Assembly (NCBI GenBank): GCA_945878885.1
Contig: CAMCUP010000004.1
Span: 29,030 to 93,029, forward strand
Origin: Polynucleobacter meluiroseus
GTDB lineage: Bacteria > Pseudomonadota > Gammaproteobacteria > Burkholderiales > Burkholderiaceae
Length of the DNA: 64,000 nt
Reading direction: 5' to 3'
Below are positions 55,356 through 64,000 of the stretch, piece by piece (position 1 is the stretch's first letter; every line of letters begins with the position of its first letter). The notes under the pieces are model-generated. The model saw only the letters and a program-made list of their open reading frames with translations. It was not told where the DNA came from and did not search any database. Position numbers and translations under genes: made by a program.

Positions 55356-58300
55356 ATGGCTGAACTAGCTGCATTACGCGCTCAAAAAAAGTCAATGAAC
55401 ATAGTGTTAATCACTATGGATACACACTTAAATAGTGCTGCGCGTCGTGCTGAGCAAGAGTTACAAAAAACCATACCCGGCCTTTCCCTAAAAATTCACT
55501 CTGCCAGCGAATATGCGACCAGCGAAAAATTATTAACTGAGTGCAAAAATGATATTGCTGAAGGCGATATTGTGATTGTCACGATGCTGTTTCTTGAAGA
55601 TCATTACTTACCAATCGTAGAAAACTTGCGCGCACGACGTGAGCATTGTGATGCGATGTTGTGTGCGATGTCGGCAGGAGACGTCACTAAGCTAACCCGT
55701 TTAAGTAAGCTGGATATGAGTTTGCCAGCCAGCCCCTTAATGGCGTTAATGAAAAAGTTACGCCCCACAAGTAAAGATAAGGACGGCAAAAGTAAGGGGG
55801 GCGCTACTGCTGGAGCAAAACAAATGAAGATGTTGCGCTTGATACCCCAAGTATTACGTTTTGTACCAGGTACGGCACAGGATTTGCGAGCCTATTTCCT
55901 ATCTTTGCAATACTGGTTAGGTGGCTCGCAAGAAAATTTATTTAATTTAATGAGTTATCTGATCAACCGTTATGCGGCAGGTGCACGAGCAAGTTTGCGG
56001 GAGAGCGCCAAAGCCATTGATCCCGTGGCTTACCCGGATCTCGGTGTCTATCACCCCCGCATGAAGGGGCGGCTAAGCGAGCGTTTACAAGACCTGCCAG
56101 TTGTAGTGCCGCAACCCAAGGCACGGGGCAAAGTAGGCATCTTACTGTTGCGCTCTTATTTAGTTTCAGGTAATAGCGGGCACTACGATCCGGTAATTAC
56201 TGCCCTAGAAGCCCAAGGCCTGCAAGTCATTCCAGCCTTTTCATCAGGACTAGATTCGCGCCCTGCGATAGATGCTTTTTTTACGCAAAACGGTGAAGCA
56301 AGTATTGACGCGCTAATTTCTTTAACTGGCTTCTCATTAGTTGGCGGACCTGCATATAACGATGCTAAAGCGGCTGAAGAAGTTTTAGCAAAATTAAATG
56401 TACCTTATATTGCAGCCCATCCAGTTGAGTTTCAGAACCTAGAACAATGGGGCAGCTCTAATCGTGGCCTACTGCCCGTAGAGAGCACGATTATGGTTGC
56501 CATTCCAGAGCTTGATGGCTCAACCGTGCCGATGGTTTATGGAGGTCGACCTGGCGCTGCTGGCAAGACCTGTCATGGTTGTCATAAAGAGTGCACATTT
56601 ACTGAGGCCCATAATCCCCAAGATATGTTTACCTGTGTAGAGCGCGTTGGCATGTTAGCTGCACGGGTGGGCAAGTTAGTTGATTTACGCCGCTCCGAAC
56701 GAGCCCAACGTAAAGTTGCGATTGTTTTATTTAATTTTCCACCCAATGCTGGCAATATTGGTAGCGCAGCTTATTTAAGTGTCTTTGAGTCCGTACATAA
56801 TTTACTGTTGGGCATGAAAGCGAGGGGCTACATAGTAGATGTGCCTGCCACTACCGATGAATTACGTGAACAACTATTAAAAGGGAATGCTCAGCAATAT
56901 GGGGCTGACGCTAATGTCCATACTTTAATTTCTGCGAATGACCATGTTAAGCGAGAACGTTGGCTCAAAGAAATTGAAGCGCAGTGGGGTGCTGCCCCTG
57001 GTAAACAATTAAGTAATGGCAGCTCTATCTTTGTTTTAGGCAAACAATTTGGCAATATTTTATTAGCAGTTCAGCCTTCATTTGGATATGAAGGCGATCC
57101 GATGAGATTGTTGTTTGAGCATGGGTTTGCTCCAACCCATGCCTTCTCAGCTTTTTATCGCTACCTAAGAGAAGATTTTGCTGCCAATGCGGTAGTGCAT
57201 TTTGGGACTCACGGCGCACTCGAGTTTATGCCAGGCAAGCAAACTGGTATGAGCGGCGCATGTTGGCCCGATCGCCTGATTGATGACTTACCTAATATTT
57301 ACCTATACGCATCAAACAATCCTTCTGAAGGGGCGATCGCTAAACGCCGTTCGGGCGCCACTTTGGTTAGTTATTTAACCCCACCAGTAACTCAGGCAGG
57401 CCTCTATGCTGGGCTAGCCGATTTAAAAGTATCGATTGAACGGTGGCGCAGTCTCGAGCCTGAATTAGAAAATGAAAGTCGTGATTTAGCAGTTTTAATT
57501 CAAGCGCAAGCCGCAGAAATAGATTTATGCCAAGCTGACCCGCTTTGGGATGCGGCTGATAAACGCGCATTAGAGGGCTTGGTTAGTAATTTATATACTG
57601 ATTTGCTTGAGCTTGAGTACACGTTGATACCGCACGGCTTGCATATTGTGGGCGCTGTTCCGCCGCTCGCAGAACGTTTTGGTTTATTAAAAGCAATGGC
57701 AGATGTAGCCTTAGATCATCCGGTGGACGATTCAGTCGTGCAAGACTTACTGGATGGCCAGATGCCGAGTGACGTCTTGAGTCGGCATCAAGACCTCCTG
57801 CAGTATGGCTCGCAAGAAACCTTAGAAGAATTATTCGCAAAAATGATTCGCGCCAATCAACTCATGTCACAAGAGACTGAGGTTACTGGCATGCTCGACG
57901 CCCTCGATTGTCGTTTTATTCGACCGGCTGCCGGTGGTGATGTGATGCGCAATCCTGAAGTTTTGCCGACGGGTCGTAATTTGCACGGCTTTGATCCTTT
58001 TCGCATTCCCAGTATTTTTGCAGTGAAAGACGGTGCTAAGCAAGCTGAAAAAATCGTCCAAAAATTTATTGATGATGGCAATGCAATACCTGAATCAATA
58101 GCCATGGTTTTATGGGGTAGTGATAACTTAAAATCAGAGGGCGGTCAAATTGGTCAGGCATTAGCCCTGATGGGCGCCTTGCCGCGCTTCGATAGTTATG
58201 GTCGACTTGCTGGTGCGCAGTTAATTCCGCTCGCAGAATTAGGCAGACCCCGAATTGATGTGGTGATTACGCTATCTGGCATCTTCCGCGACTTACTGCC

Positions 58301-59177
58301 TTTGCAAATTAAATTATTGGCTGAAGCCGCATTTATGGCGGCAAGCGCCGATGAACCGTTGGAGCAAAATTTTATTCGCAAACATTCCTTGGCTTACCAA
58401 GCAGAGCATGGCTGTGATTTGGAAACCGCAGCGTTACGTGTTTACGGTAATGCGGATGGCGCATACGGCTCTAATGTCAGCAACATGGTTGAGAATAGCG
58501 TGTGGGAAGAAGAAGATGAGTTGGCCGAAACTTATACTAGGCGTAAAGGGTTTGCCTTTGGCAGAGCTGGTAAGCCGATTCAAAATAACGCACTTTTGAA
58601 AAGCGTCTTGGCCAATGTTGAAATGACCTATCAAAATCTTGACTCTATGGAACTAGGGGTCACTACAATTGATAATTATTTTGATACCTTAGGCGGCATA
58701 ACACGCGCAGTTAAGCGCGCGAAGGGCGGTATAGATGTGCCAGTTTATATTGGCGATCAAACTAAAGGCGAAGGTACCGTTCGCTCCCTCGCTGAGCAAG
58801 TTGCATTAGAAACACGTACCCGTATGCTTAATCCAAAATGGTATGAGGGGATGTTGCAACATGGTTATGAGGGCGTGCGGCAAATTGAAGTGCATATTAC
58901 CAATACCATGGGTTGGTCGGCAACTACTGGTCAGGTCCAGCCTTGGGTGTATAAACAATTAACTGAAACATTCATGCTTGACCCAGAAATGCGCGAGCGT
59001 TTAGCTAAATTAAATCCAACCGCTGCTGCGCGTCTAGCAAATCGCTTAACTGAAGCCTCGCAACGCAATTATTGGCAGCCCGATTCTGCGATGTTGTCGG
59101 CCATGCAACAGGCCAACGATGAGCTAGAAGATCGGCTTGAAGGGGTGTACGAAGGAAGTGTTCGCGAAGCTGCTTAA
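55356..59177 (+). CDS. bchH: Magnesium chelatase subunit H (protoporphyrin IX-binding)
   Basis: 1273 aa; NIVLITMDTHLNSAARRAEQEL, VVHFGTHGALEFMPGKQTGMSGACWPDRLI, YGSNVSNMVENSVWEEEDELAETY. Confidence 0.97.
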   Translation: MAELAALRAQKKSMNIVLITMDTHLNSAARRAEQELQKTIPGLSLKIHSASEYATSEKLLTECKNDIAEGDIVIVTMLFLEDHYLPIVENLRARREHCDAMLCAMSAGDVTKLTRLSKLDMSLPASPLMALMKKLRPTSKDKDGKSKGGATAGAKQMKMLRLIPQVLRFVPGTAQDLRAYFLSLQYWLGGSQENLFNLMSYLINRYAAGARASLRESAKAIDPVAYPDLGVYHPRMKGRLSERLQDLPVVVPQPKARGKVGILLLRSYLVSGNSGHYDPVITALEAQGLQVIPAFSSGLDSRPAIDAFFTQNGEASIDALISLTGFSLVGGPAYNDAKAAEEVLAKLNVPYIAAHPVEFQNLEQWGSSNRGLLPVESTIMVAIPELDGSTVPMVYGGRPGAAGKTCHGCHKECTFTEAHNPQDMFTCVERVGMLAARVGKLVDLRRSERAQRKVAIVLFNFPPNAGNIGSAAYLSVFESVHNLLLGMKARGYIVDVPATTDELREQLLKGNAQQYGADANVHTLISANDHVKRERWLKEIEAQWGAAPGKQLSNGSSIFVLGKQFGNILLAVQPSFGYEGDPMRLLFEHGFAPTHAFSAFYRYLREDFAANAVVHFGTHGALEFMPGKQTGMSGACWPDRLIDDLPNIYLYASNNPSEGAIAKRRSGATLVSYLTPPVTQAGLYAGLADLKVSIERWRSLEPELENESRDLAVLIQAQAAEIDLCQADPLWDAADKRALEGLVSNLYTDLLELEYTLIPHGLHIVGAVPPLAERFGLLKAMADVALDHPVDDSVVQDLLDGQMPSDVLSRHQDLLQYGSQETLEELFAKMIRANQLMSQETEVTGMLDALDCRFIRPAAGGDVMRNPEVLPTGRNLHGFDPFRIPSIFAVKDGAKQAEKIVQKFIDDGNAIPESIAMVLWGSDNLKSEGGQIGQALALMGALPRFDSYGRLAGAQLIPLAELGRPRIDVVITLSGIFRDLLPLQIKLLAEAAFMAASADEPLEQNFIRKHSLAYQAEHGCDLETAALRVYGNADGAYGSNVSNMVENSVWEEEDELAETYTRRKGFAFGRAGKPIQNNALLKSVLANVEMTYQNLDSMELGVTTIDNYFDTLGGITRAVKRAKGGIDVPVYIGDQTKGEGTVRSLAEQVALETRTRMLNPKWYEGMLQHGYEGVRQIEVHITNTMGWSATTGQVQPWVYKQLTETFMLDPEMRERLAKLNPTAAARLANRLTEASQRNYWQPDSAMLSAMQQANDELEDRLEGVYEGSVREAA

Positions 59178-59194
59178 AAAAACGGACCCCAGCT

Positions 59195-60148
59195 TTACGA
59201 TTTTAAAAACTCCCAAAGTGCTTTAAGTCCCTCTTGCGGTTTTTCTTCTTGTGGGATGTGACCAATATTGGGCAGTGCAACTAATTTAGCTTTGGGCATC
59301 AGGCGCAAATAATCTTGCGCATTGGTAATCGGAATAAAGCCATCACGCTCGCCCCAGAGCAGTAAGGTAGGCACTTGAATTCGTCCCAATAGTGGACGGG
59401 GATCTTCTAAAATATGTTGCCTCATGAGTTCGATCAGACTTTCGCGCACGCCGGGCGCAAGCATTAAATCATAATAGCGTTGGGCTAGCGCCGCATCCAT
59501 AGTTGCGGGGTTGGCATAAGCGGGCTTTAAATTCATTTCTAAAATAGATTGGGGCAAAAAATAGCGCATCGCATGCAGAATGGGTGAGATAGAAGGTTTT
59601 TCACCATATTGAAAGCCCTTACTAGCAAAACCATCGGGTGAAATTAAGACCAATTTATCCACACGCTGTGGTTGCGCGACTGCCATTTCCCAGGCAAAGC
59701 GGCCACCCATCGAGTTACCAATCCATACTGCGCTTTGAATGCCAAGTTGATCTGCAAAAGCACTTAAAAATTGCAATACAAATGCATCAGAATAGTCACC
59801 GCTCGGATTTGCGCCAGTGAGGCCAAAGCCAGGCAAGTCAAGGCTGATCACTCGATAATCTTGCGCTAGGGTAGGCGCCCAAGCATCCCAGGTGTGGAGA
59901 CTTGAGCCAAACCCATGCAAAAAGATTAAGGTTTGCGGTGCTGGCTTCGTTGCGATGGGCGGCCCAAGATCACGGTAATGCACGCGCATACCCAATACTT
60001 GAAAAAAGGCACTTGGCGCTGGTGCATAGATTTTTTCTAAGTCGGCACGATTTTTATCGGGTGCCCACGCCCAAATAAGAATGGCAATGATGAGAAAACC
60101 CCCAACTCCTGTAAACCAAAACATAACTGATTTAAACTGATTCATCAT
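59195..60148 (-). CDS. Alpha/beta hydrolase with N-terminal membrane anchor
   Basis: LIFLHGFGSSLHTWDAWAPTL, WIGNSMGGRFAWEMA (nucleophile elbow), GERDGFIP, IGHIPQEEKP; N-terminal TM helix. BchO identity not supported from sequence alone. Confidence 0.88.
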   Translation of the reverse strand: MMNQFKSVMFWFTGVGGFLIIAILIWAWAPDKNRADLEKIYAPAPSAFFQVLGMRVHYRDLGPPIATKPAPQTLIFLHGFGSSLHTWDAWAPTLAQDYRVISLDLPGFGLTGANPSGDYSDAFVLQFLSAFADQLGIQSAVWIGNSMGGRFAWEMAVAQPQRVDKLVLISPDGFASKGFQYGEKPSISPILHAMRYFLPQSILEMNLKPAYANPATMDAALAQRYYDLMLAPGVRESLIELMRQHILEDPRPLLGRIQVPTLLLWGERDGFIPITNAQDYLRLMPKAKLVALPNIGHIPQEEKPQEGLKALWEFLKS

Positions 60149-60186
60149 CTTGTACGAAGTTTAACTGACTAAAGATACAAATATTA

Positions 60187-61170
60187 ATGAGCTCTACCGC
60201 ATCTCGACCTTTAGCAATCATTACTGGCGCTTCTTCTGGAGTTGGCTTATATGCGGCAAAAGCATTGTTACGTCGCAATTGGCAATTAATCTTTGCGGTT
60301 CGCGATAGTGAGAAAATGAATGCAGTAGCAATCAGCCATCAATTTTCGCCAGATCAATTTGTAATTTGGCCGATCAATTTAGGTGACCTTGATTCAGTCA
60401 ATCAATTTGTGAAGCGTTTTCAAGAGACTCATAATTCATTAAATGCCCTGGTATGTAATGCTGCAACATATTTACCTTTGCTGAAAGAGCCTCAACGCTC
60501 CCCCCAGGGTTATGAAATTAGTGTTGCAACCAATTACTTTGGTCACTATGTGTTGAGTCGTTTATTCATTCCCAATTTACAAGTTGCTGCTGATGCTAAT
60601 CAAGTTGCACGCCTCATCACCCTGGGCACGGTGACGGCGAACTCAGCAGAGTTTGGTGGTAAGGTGCCCATTCCAGCACCAGCAGACTTAGGTAATTTAG
60701 ATGGCTTAGCAGCTGGCTTTAAGGCGCCCATTGCAATGATTAATGCCAAAGCATTTAAGCCTGGTAAAGCTTATAAAGATAGTAAATTATGCAATATGGT
60801 GATGAATCGTGAAATGCAAAAGCGGTATCACGCCAATACGGGCATTATTTTTAATACTTTGTATCCAGGGTGTGTTGCTGAAACAGCATTATTCCGTGAT
60901 ACGCCACCCCTCTTTCAGAAGATTTTTCCTTGGTTTCAAAAAAATATAACCAAAGGTTATGTAACCCAGGAATTAGCAGGCGAGCGGGTTGCCCAAGTTG
61001 TAGCCGACGTTCAGTTTAGTCAATCAGGAGTGCATTGGAGTTGGGGAAATCGTAATTCAGCGATTCGACAGCCATTTGCCCAAGCGCTTTCCATGAAAGC
61101 CAATAGCGAATCACTGGCGAAAAAATTGTGGGAATACACGGCAAAATTAGTCGGTTTAGAGGCGACTTAA
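60187..61170 (+). CDS. por: Light-dependent protochlorophyllide oxidoreductase (LPOR)
   Basis: 327 aa [163 protein letters not shown]-specific blocks throughout. Confidence 0.93.
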   Translation: MSSTASRPLAIITGASSGVGLYAAKALLRRNWQLIFAVRDSEKMNAVAISHQFSPDQFVIWPINLGDLDSVNQFVKRFQETHNSLNALVCNAATYLPLLKEPQRSPQGYEISVATNYFGHYVLSRLFIPNLQVAADANQVARLITLGTVTANSAEFGGKVPIPAPADLGNLDGLAAGFKAPIAMINAKAFKPGKAYKDSKLCNMVMNREMQKRYHANTGIIFNTLYPGCVAETALFRDTPPLFQKIFPWFQKNITKGYVTQELAGERVAQVVADVQFSQSGVHWSWGNRNSAIRQPFAQALSMKANSESLAKKLWEYTAKLVGLEAT

Positions 61171-61197
61171 TCAGGTTTGATTTTTAGGAGAAGCAGT

Positions 61198-62274
61198 ATG
61201 GCGCGGTACTATCCGTTTTCAGCGATCGTTGGACAAGAAGACATGAAGCGTGCTATTTTGGTCGCGGCCCTAGAGCCAGCAATTGGCGGTGTTTTAGTGA
61301 TGGGCGATCGCGGTACTGGCAAGTCAACTGCAGTTAGGGCGTTAGCTGCATTATTACCGCCAATGGATGCAGTTGCCGATTGTCCTTATGGCTGCGATCC
61401 CTTAGCACCAGCAGGCCTCTGCTTTTATTGTGATGGTTTGCGCGCCAATCTGCAGGCCCTTAATGTAAGTCAAATCGCCGTAGGAAAAAAAGGTAGGCCA
61501 GTCAAATTAAAAACCATTAAACGCAATGTGCCAGTGGTCGATTTGCCATTAGGTGCTACCGAAGACCGGGTAGTGGGTGCTTTAGATATTGAGAAAGCGT
61601 TAACTTTAGGGGAAAAATCCTTTGATCCCGGTTTATTGGCGCGTGCCAATCGCGGCTTTCTTTATATAGATGAAGTCAATTTACTCGATGACCATTTAGT
61701 TGATTTACTGATCGACGTGGCAGCATCGGGCGAAAACGTAGTTGAACGAGAGGGCTTAAGTATTCGTCATCCAGCTAAATTTGTTTTGGTTGGAAGTGGC
61801 AATCCAGAGGAAGGCGAGTTAAGGCCTCAGCTACTAGATCGCTTTGGTCTGGCAGTTGAAGTGAAAACCCCTACTAACATGCAAGAGCGGGTCGCCATTA
61901 TTAAACGCCGCGATGCCTTTGAGCGTGATTCAATTGCATTTCTAGCAGAATGGCAGGGACAAGAAGATACCATTCGTCACTCACTGCAGATAGCACGCAA
62001 GAAATTACCGCATATTAAAGTTGACGATAAATTGTTAGAGCAGGCTTCAACTTTATGCAGCCATCTAGGTACTGATGGCTTACGGGGCGAACTCACTTTA
62101 TTGCGTGCTGCACGTGCGGTAGCAGCTTTAAGTGGTAAAAACAAAGCGAACCTAGAAGATTTGCGGGCGATTGCAATCCCAGCTTTGCAGCACCGCTTAA
62201 GACGCAACCCTTTAGATGATTCAAGCTCAGCAGTTCGAATTGAGCGCGCCTTAGCTGAAGTGTTCCCTGTATGA
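61198..62274 (+). CDS. bchI: Magnesium chelatase ATPase subunit I
   Basis: [98 protein letters not shown]. Confidence 0.97.
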   Translation: MARYYPFSAIVGQEDMKRAILVAALEPAIGGVLVMGDRGTGKSTAVRALAALLPPMDAVADCPYGCDPLAPAGLCFYCDGLRANLQALNVSQIAVGKKGRPVKLKTIKRNVPVVDLPLGATEDRVVGALDIEKALTLGEKSFDPGLLARANRGFLYIDEVNLLDDHLVDLLIDVAASGENVVEREGLSIRHPAKFVLVGSGNPEEGELRPQLLDRFGLAVEVKTPTNMQERVAIIKRRDAFERDSIAFLAEWQGQEDTIRHSLQIARKKLPHIKVDDKLLEQASTLCSHLGTDGLRGELTLLRAARAVAALSGKNKANLEDLRAIAIPALQHRLRRNPLDDSSSAVRIERALAEVFPV

Positions 62275-64000
62275 GTCTTGCGCTGTGGTTGCGTGCACTT
62301 TTGGTGGCACATATTCTAGTGAGCGATCCACATGGCTTTGGCGGTATTATTTTGCGTGCGCGGGCTGGTCCCGTTAGAGAGCGCTGGCTCCATTATTTAC
62401 AAACCTTGGCCCACCAAGCAGGTCTCAAGACACCCCTGCGTCGAATTCCACTGGGCATTAGCGATGAAAATTTATTGGGTGGACTCGATTTAGAGGCCAC
62501 TATCCATACTGGTAAGCCTGTGTTTAGAAGTGGTGTGATGGCGAATAGCGATAGGCAGATTCTGTTATTGCCGATGGCCGAACGAGTCGACGTGAATGTG
62601 GTATCCCGAATTAGTATGGCCTTAGATCAAGGACTGTTGCGCCTTGAGCGTGATGGTCAAAGCCATCTATTACCTTGCCATTTTGGTGTCGTTGCCTTAG
62701 ATGAAGGCATTGAAGCTGAAGAGCGAGCCAATATTAAATTACAGGACCGATTGGCTTTTCATTTGAGTTTAGATGAAATTCATTGGCATGACTTACCAGT
62801 AAATGAAGATGGGTTAATTGATGTTAACGCCAGCCAGCGAGAACAAATATCAACTCAAGTAGTGGACACAGATAATTACGTCCTTACCGATGAGCAGTGG
62901 CTAGTAATCGCCGAAACCGCTATGTATTTAGGGGTTCACTCGGTTCGTGCTTTACATTACGCGGCAAAAACAGCAGTTTATTTAGCGGCTATGCAGGGTG
63001 CAGATCAAATTAGCGATAGCCACCTCAGTGAAGCCATAGCTTTAGTGATTTCACCCCGGGCAACCCAATTACCCAGTGCCGAATCAGCGCCTACCGATAC
63101 TGATCTAGAAAATGATGCAGAGCGCGATGAACCCCCCGAACAAAATAATGTTCCCGAGAATAATGTAGAGCAGCCGCAAGCGCCTGCAGAAACTCCGCCA
63201 CCAGAAAATCAGCAGGATGTAGTTGAGGAAATTGAAGACAGCGTGCTAGAAGCTGCTAAAGCGGCTATTCCAGCTGATTTATTAAGTGAGTTATTAAAGG
63301 GTTCATTAATACAGAATCAAAAAGCCTTTGGTGGGAAAACCGGCGCTCGAAAAATCGGTCGTTTGCGTGGTCGACCACTGGGCTCTATTCCTGGCAATCC
63401 ACATGCAGGCATGGCGCTATCTTTAATCGATACCTTGCGCACGGCTGCGCCATGGCAAGCGATCCGCAAAAAACAAAATGAATCGTTGGCTGTGCCGCGA
63501 GCCAGTAAAACTATTCACATCTCTAAAAGTGATTTTAGGGTGCGAAGATATCAAGAGCGAACCCAAACGCTCACGATCTTTGCAGTGGATGCATCGGGTT
63601 CAGCAGCAATGCATCGCTTAGCCGAGGCCAAGGGTGCAGTCGAGCTTTTGTTGGCAGAGTGCTATGTCAGGCGCGATCAAGTGGCAGTGCTTTCATTTCG
63701 GGGCACGGGTGCAGAAATCCTTTTACCATCAACCCGCTCACTGGTGCGGGCTAAACGTAGTTTGGCTGAAATGCCTGGCGGCGGCGGTACGCCATTAGCT
63801 GACGCAATTTATATCGCAACCGAAGTGGCGCAAAATGCTCAACGCCATGGCTTAACGCCAGTGATTGTTTTTCTCACGGATGGTCGAGCCAATATTGGCC
63901 GTAATGGGATGCCGGGTCGCGCACAAGCTCAATTGGATGCGGAACAAGCAGCGCGTTATTTGGCGCGCGCTGCCATTAAATCCTTGTGGATTGATACCTC
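62271..64000 (+). CDS. bchD: Magnesium chelatase subunit D (3' end beyond window)
   Basis: ATGA overlap with the bchI stop; [40 protein letters not shown]...; acidic/Pro-rich linker; VWA start '[10 protein letters not shown]'. Open to the window end. Confidence 0.93.
   Translation, partial: MSLALWLRALLVAHILVSDPHGFGGIILRARAGPVRERWLHYLQTLAHQAGLKTPLRRIPLGISDENLLGGLDLEATIHTGKPVFRSGVMANSDRQILLLPMAERVDVNVVSRISMALDQGLLRLERDGQSHLLPCHFGVVALDEGIEAEERANIKLQDRLAFHLSLDEIHWHDLPVNEDGLIDVNASQREQISTQVVDTDNYVLTDEQWLVIAETAMYLGVHSVRALHYAAKTAVYLAAMQGADQISDSHLSEAIALVISPRATQLPSAESAPTDTDLENDAERDEPPEQNNVPENNVEQPQAPAETPPPENQQDVVEEIEDSVLEAAKAAIPADLLSELLKGSLIQNQKAFGGKTGARKIGRLRGRPLGSIPGNPHAGMALSLIDTLRTAAPWQAIRKKQNESLAVPRASKTIHISKSDFRVRRYQERTQTLTIFAVDASGSAAMHRLAEAKGAVELLLAECYVRRDQVAVLSFRGTGAEILLPSTRSLVRAKRSLAEMPGGGGTPLADAIYIATEVAQNAQRHGLTPVIVFLTDGRANIGRNGMPGRAQAQLDAEQAARYLARAAIKSLWIDT

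Noticed and set aside
57025-58634. Multiple antisense ORFs (60-85 aa) within bchH
   Set aside because: Shadow ORFs of a well-supported 1273-aa gene.
59195-60148. Calling the hydrolase bchO
   Set aside because: Fold and location fit, but no BchO-specific motif could be verified by eye; left as a generic alpha/beta hydrolase.
1-64000. CRISPR arrays, IS elements, prophage, tRNA/rRNA genes
   Set aside because: No regularly spaced repeats, transposase/integrase ORFs or recognisable tRNA/rRNA sequences were seen; nearly all DNA is accounted for by housekeeping and bch genes.

Overview
This 64 kb window is a gene-dense (no tRNA, rRNA, CRISPR or IS seen), moderately AT-rich betaproteobacterial chromosome segment. 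Gene content and order suggest Burkholderiaceae, probably Polynucleobacter-like (inference; no search was run). From left to right: prfA (partial) and hemA; ung, an M61 peptidase, dsbC-like, ubiH-like and ychF; trpCDGE and rpe; apaG and mltA; the biotin genes bioDFA and bioB; coq7; a complete dcw cell-division/peptidoglycan cluster (mraZ to ftsZ); a peroxiredoxin and lpxC; dciA-like, secA, argJ, a DUF815-type ATPase and mutT; zapD, coaE and pilDCB; a CorC-like protein, an ogt-like gene, a squalene/phytoene synthase, a SOUL protein and an SDR. The right end is the edge of a bacteriochlorophyll gene cluster: an aerR/ppaA-like B12 regulator divergent from bchH, an alpha/beta hydrolase, a light-dependent protochlorophyllide oxidoreductase (LPOR), bchI and a partial bchD. 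The main finding is a genuine-looking LPOR, the 'oxygenic-type' enzyme, placed directly upstream of bchI-bchD in an apparent aerobic anoxygenic phototroph. Other findings include tandem TGT-N12-ACA/ACC PpsR/CrtJ-like sites with 8-bp spacing in front of bchH, three 10-bp-phased MraZ boxes over the mraZ promoter, a nested long inverted repeat before the peroxiredoxin gene, and repeated sharing of TTAA stop codons between convergent genes.
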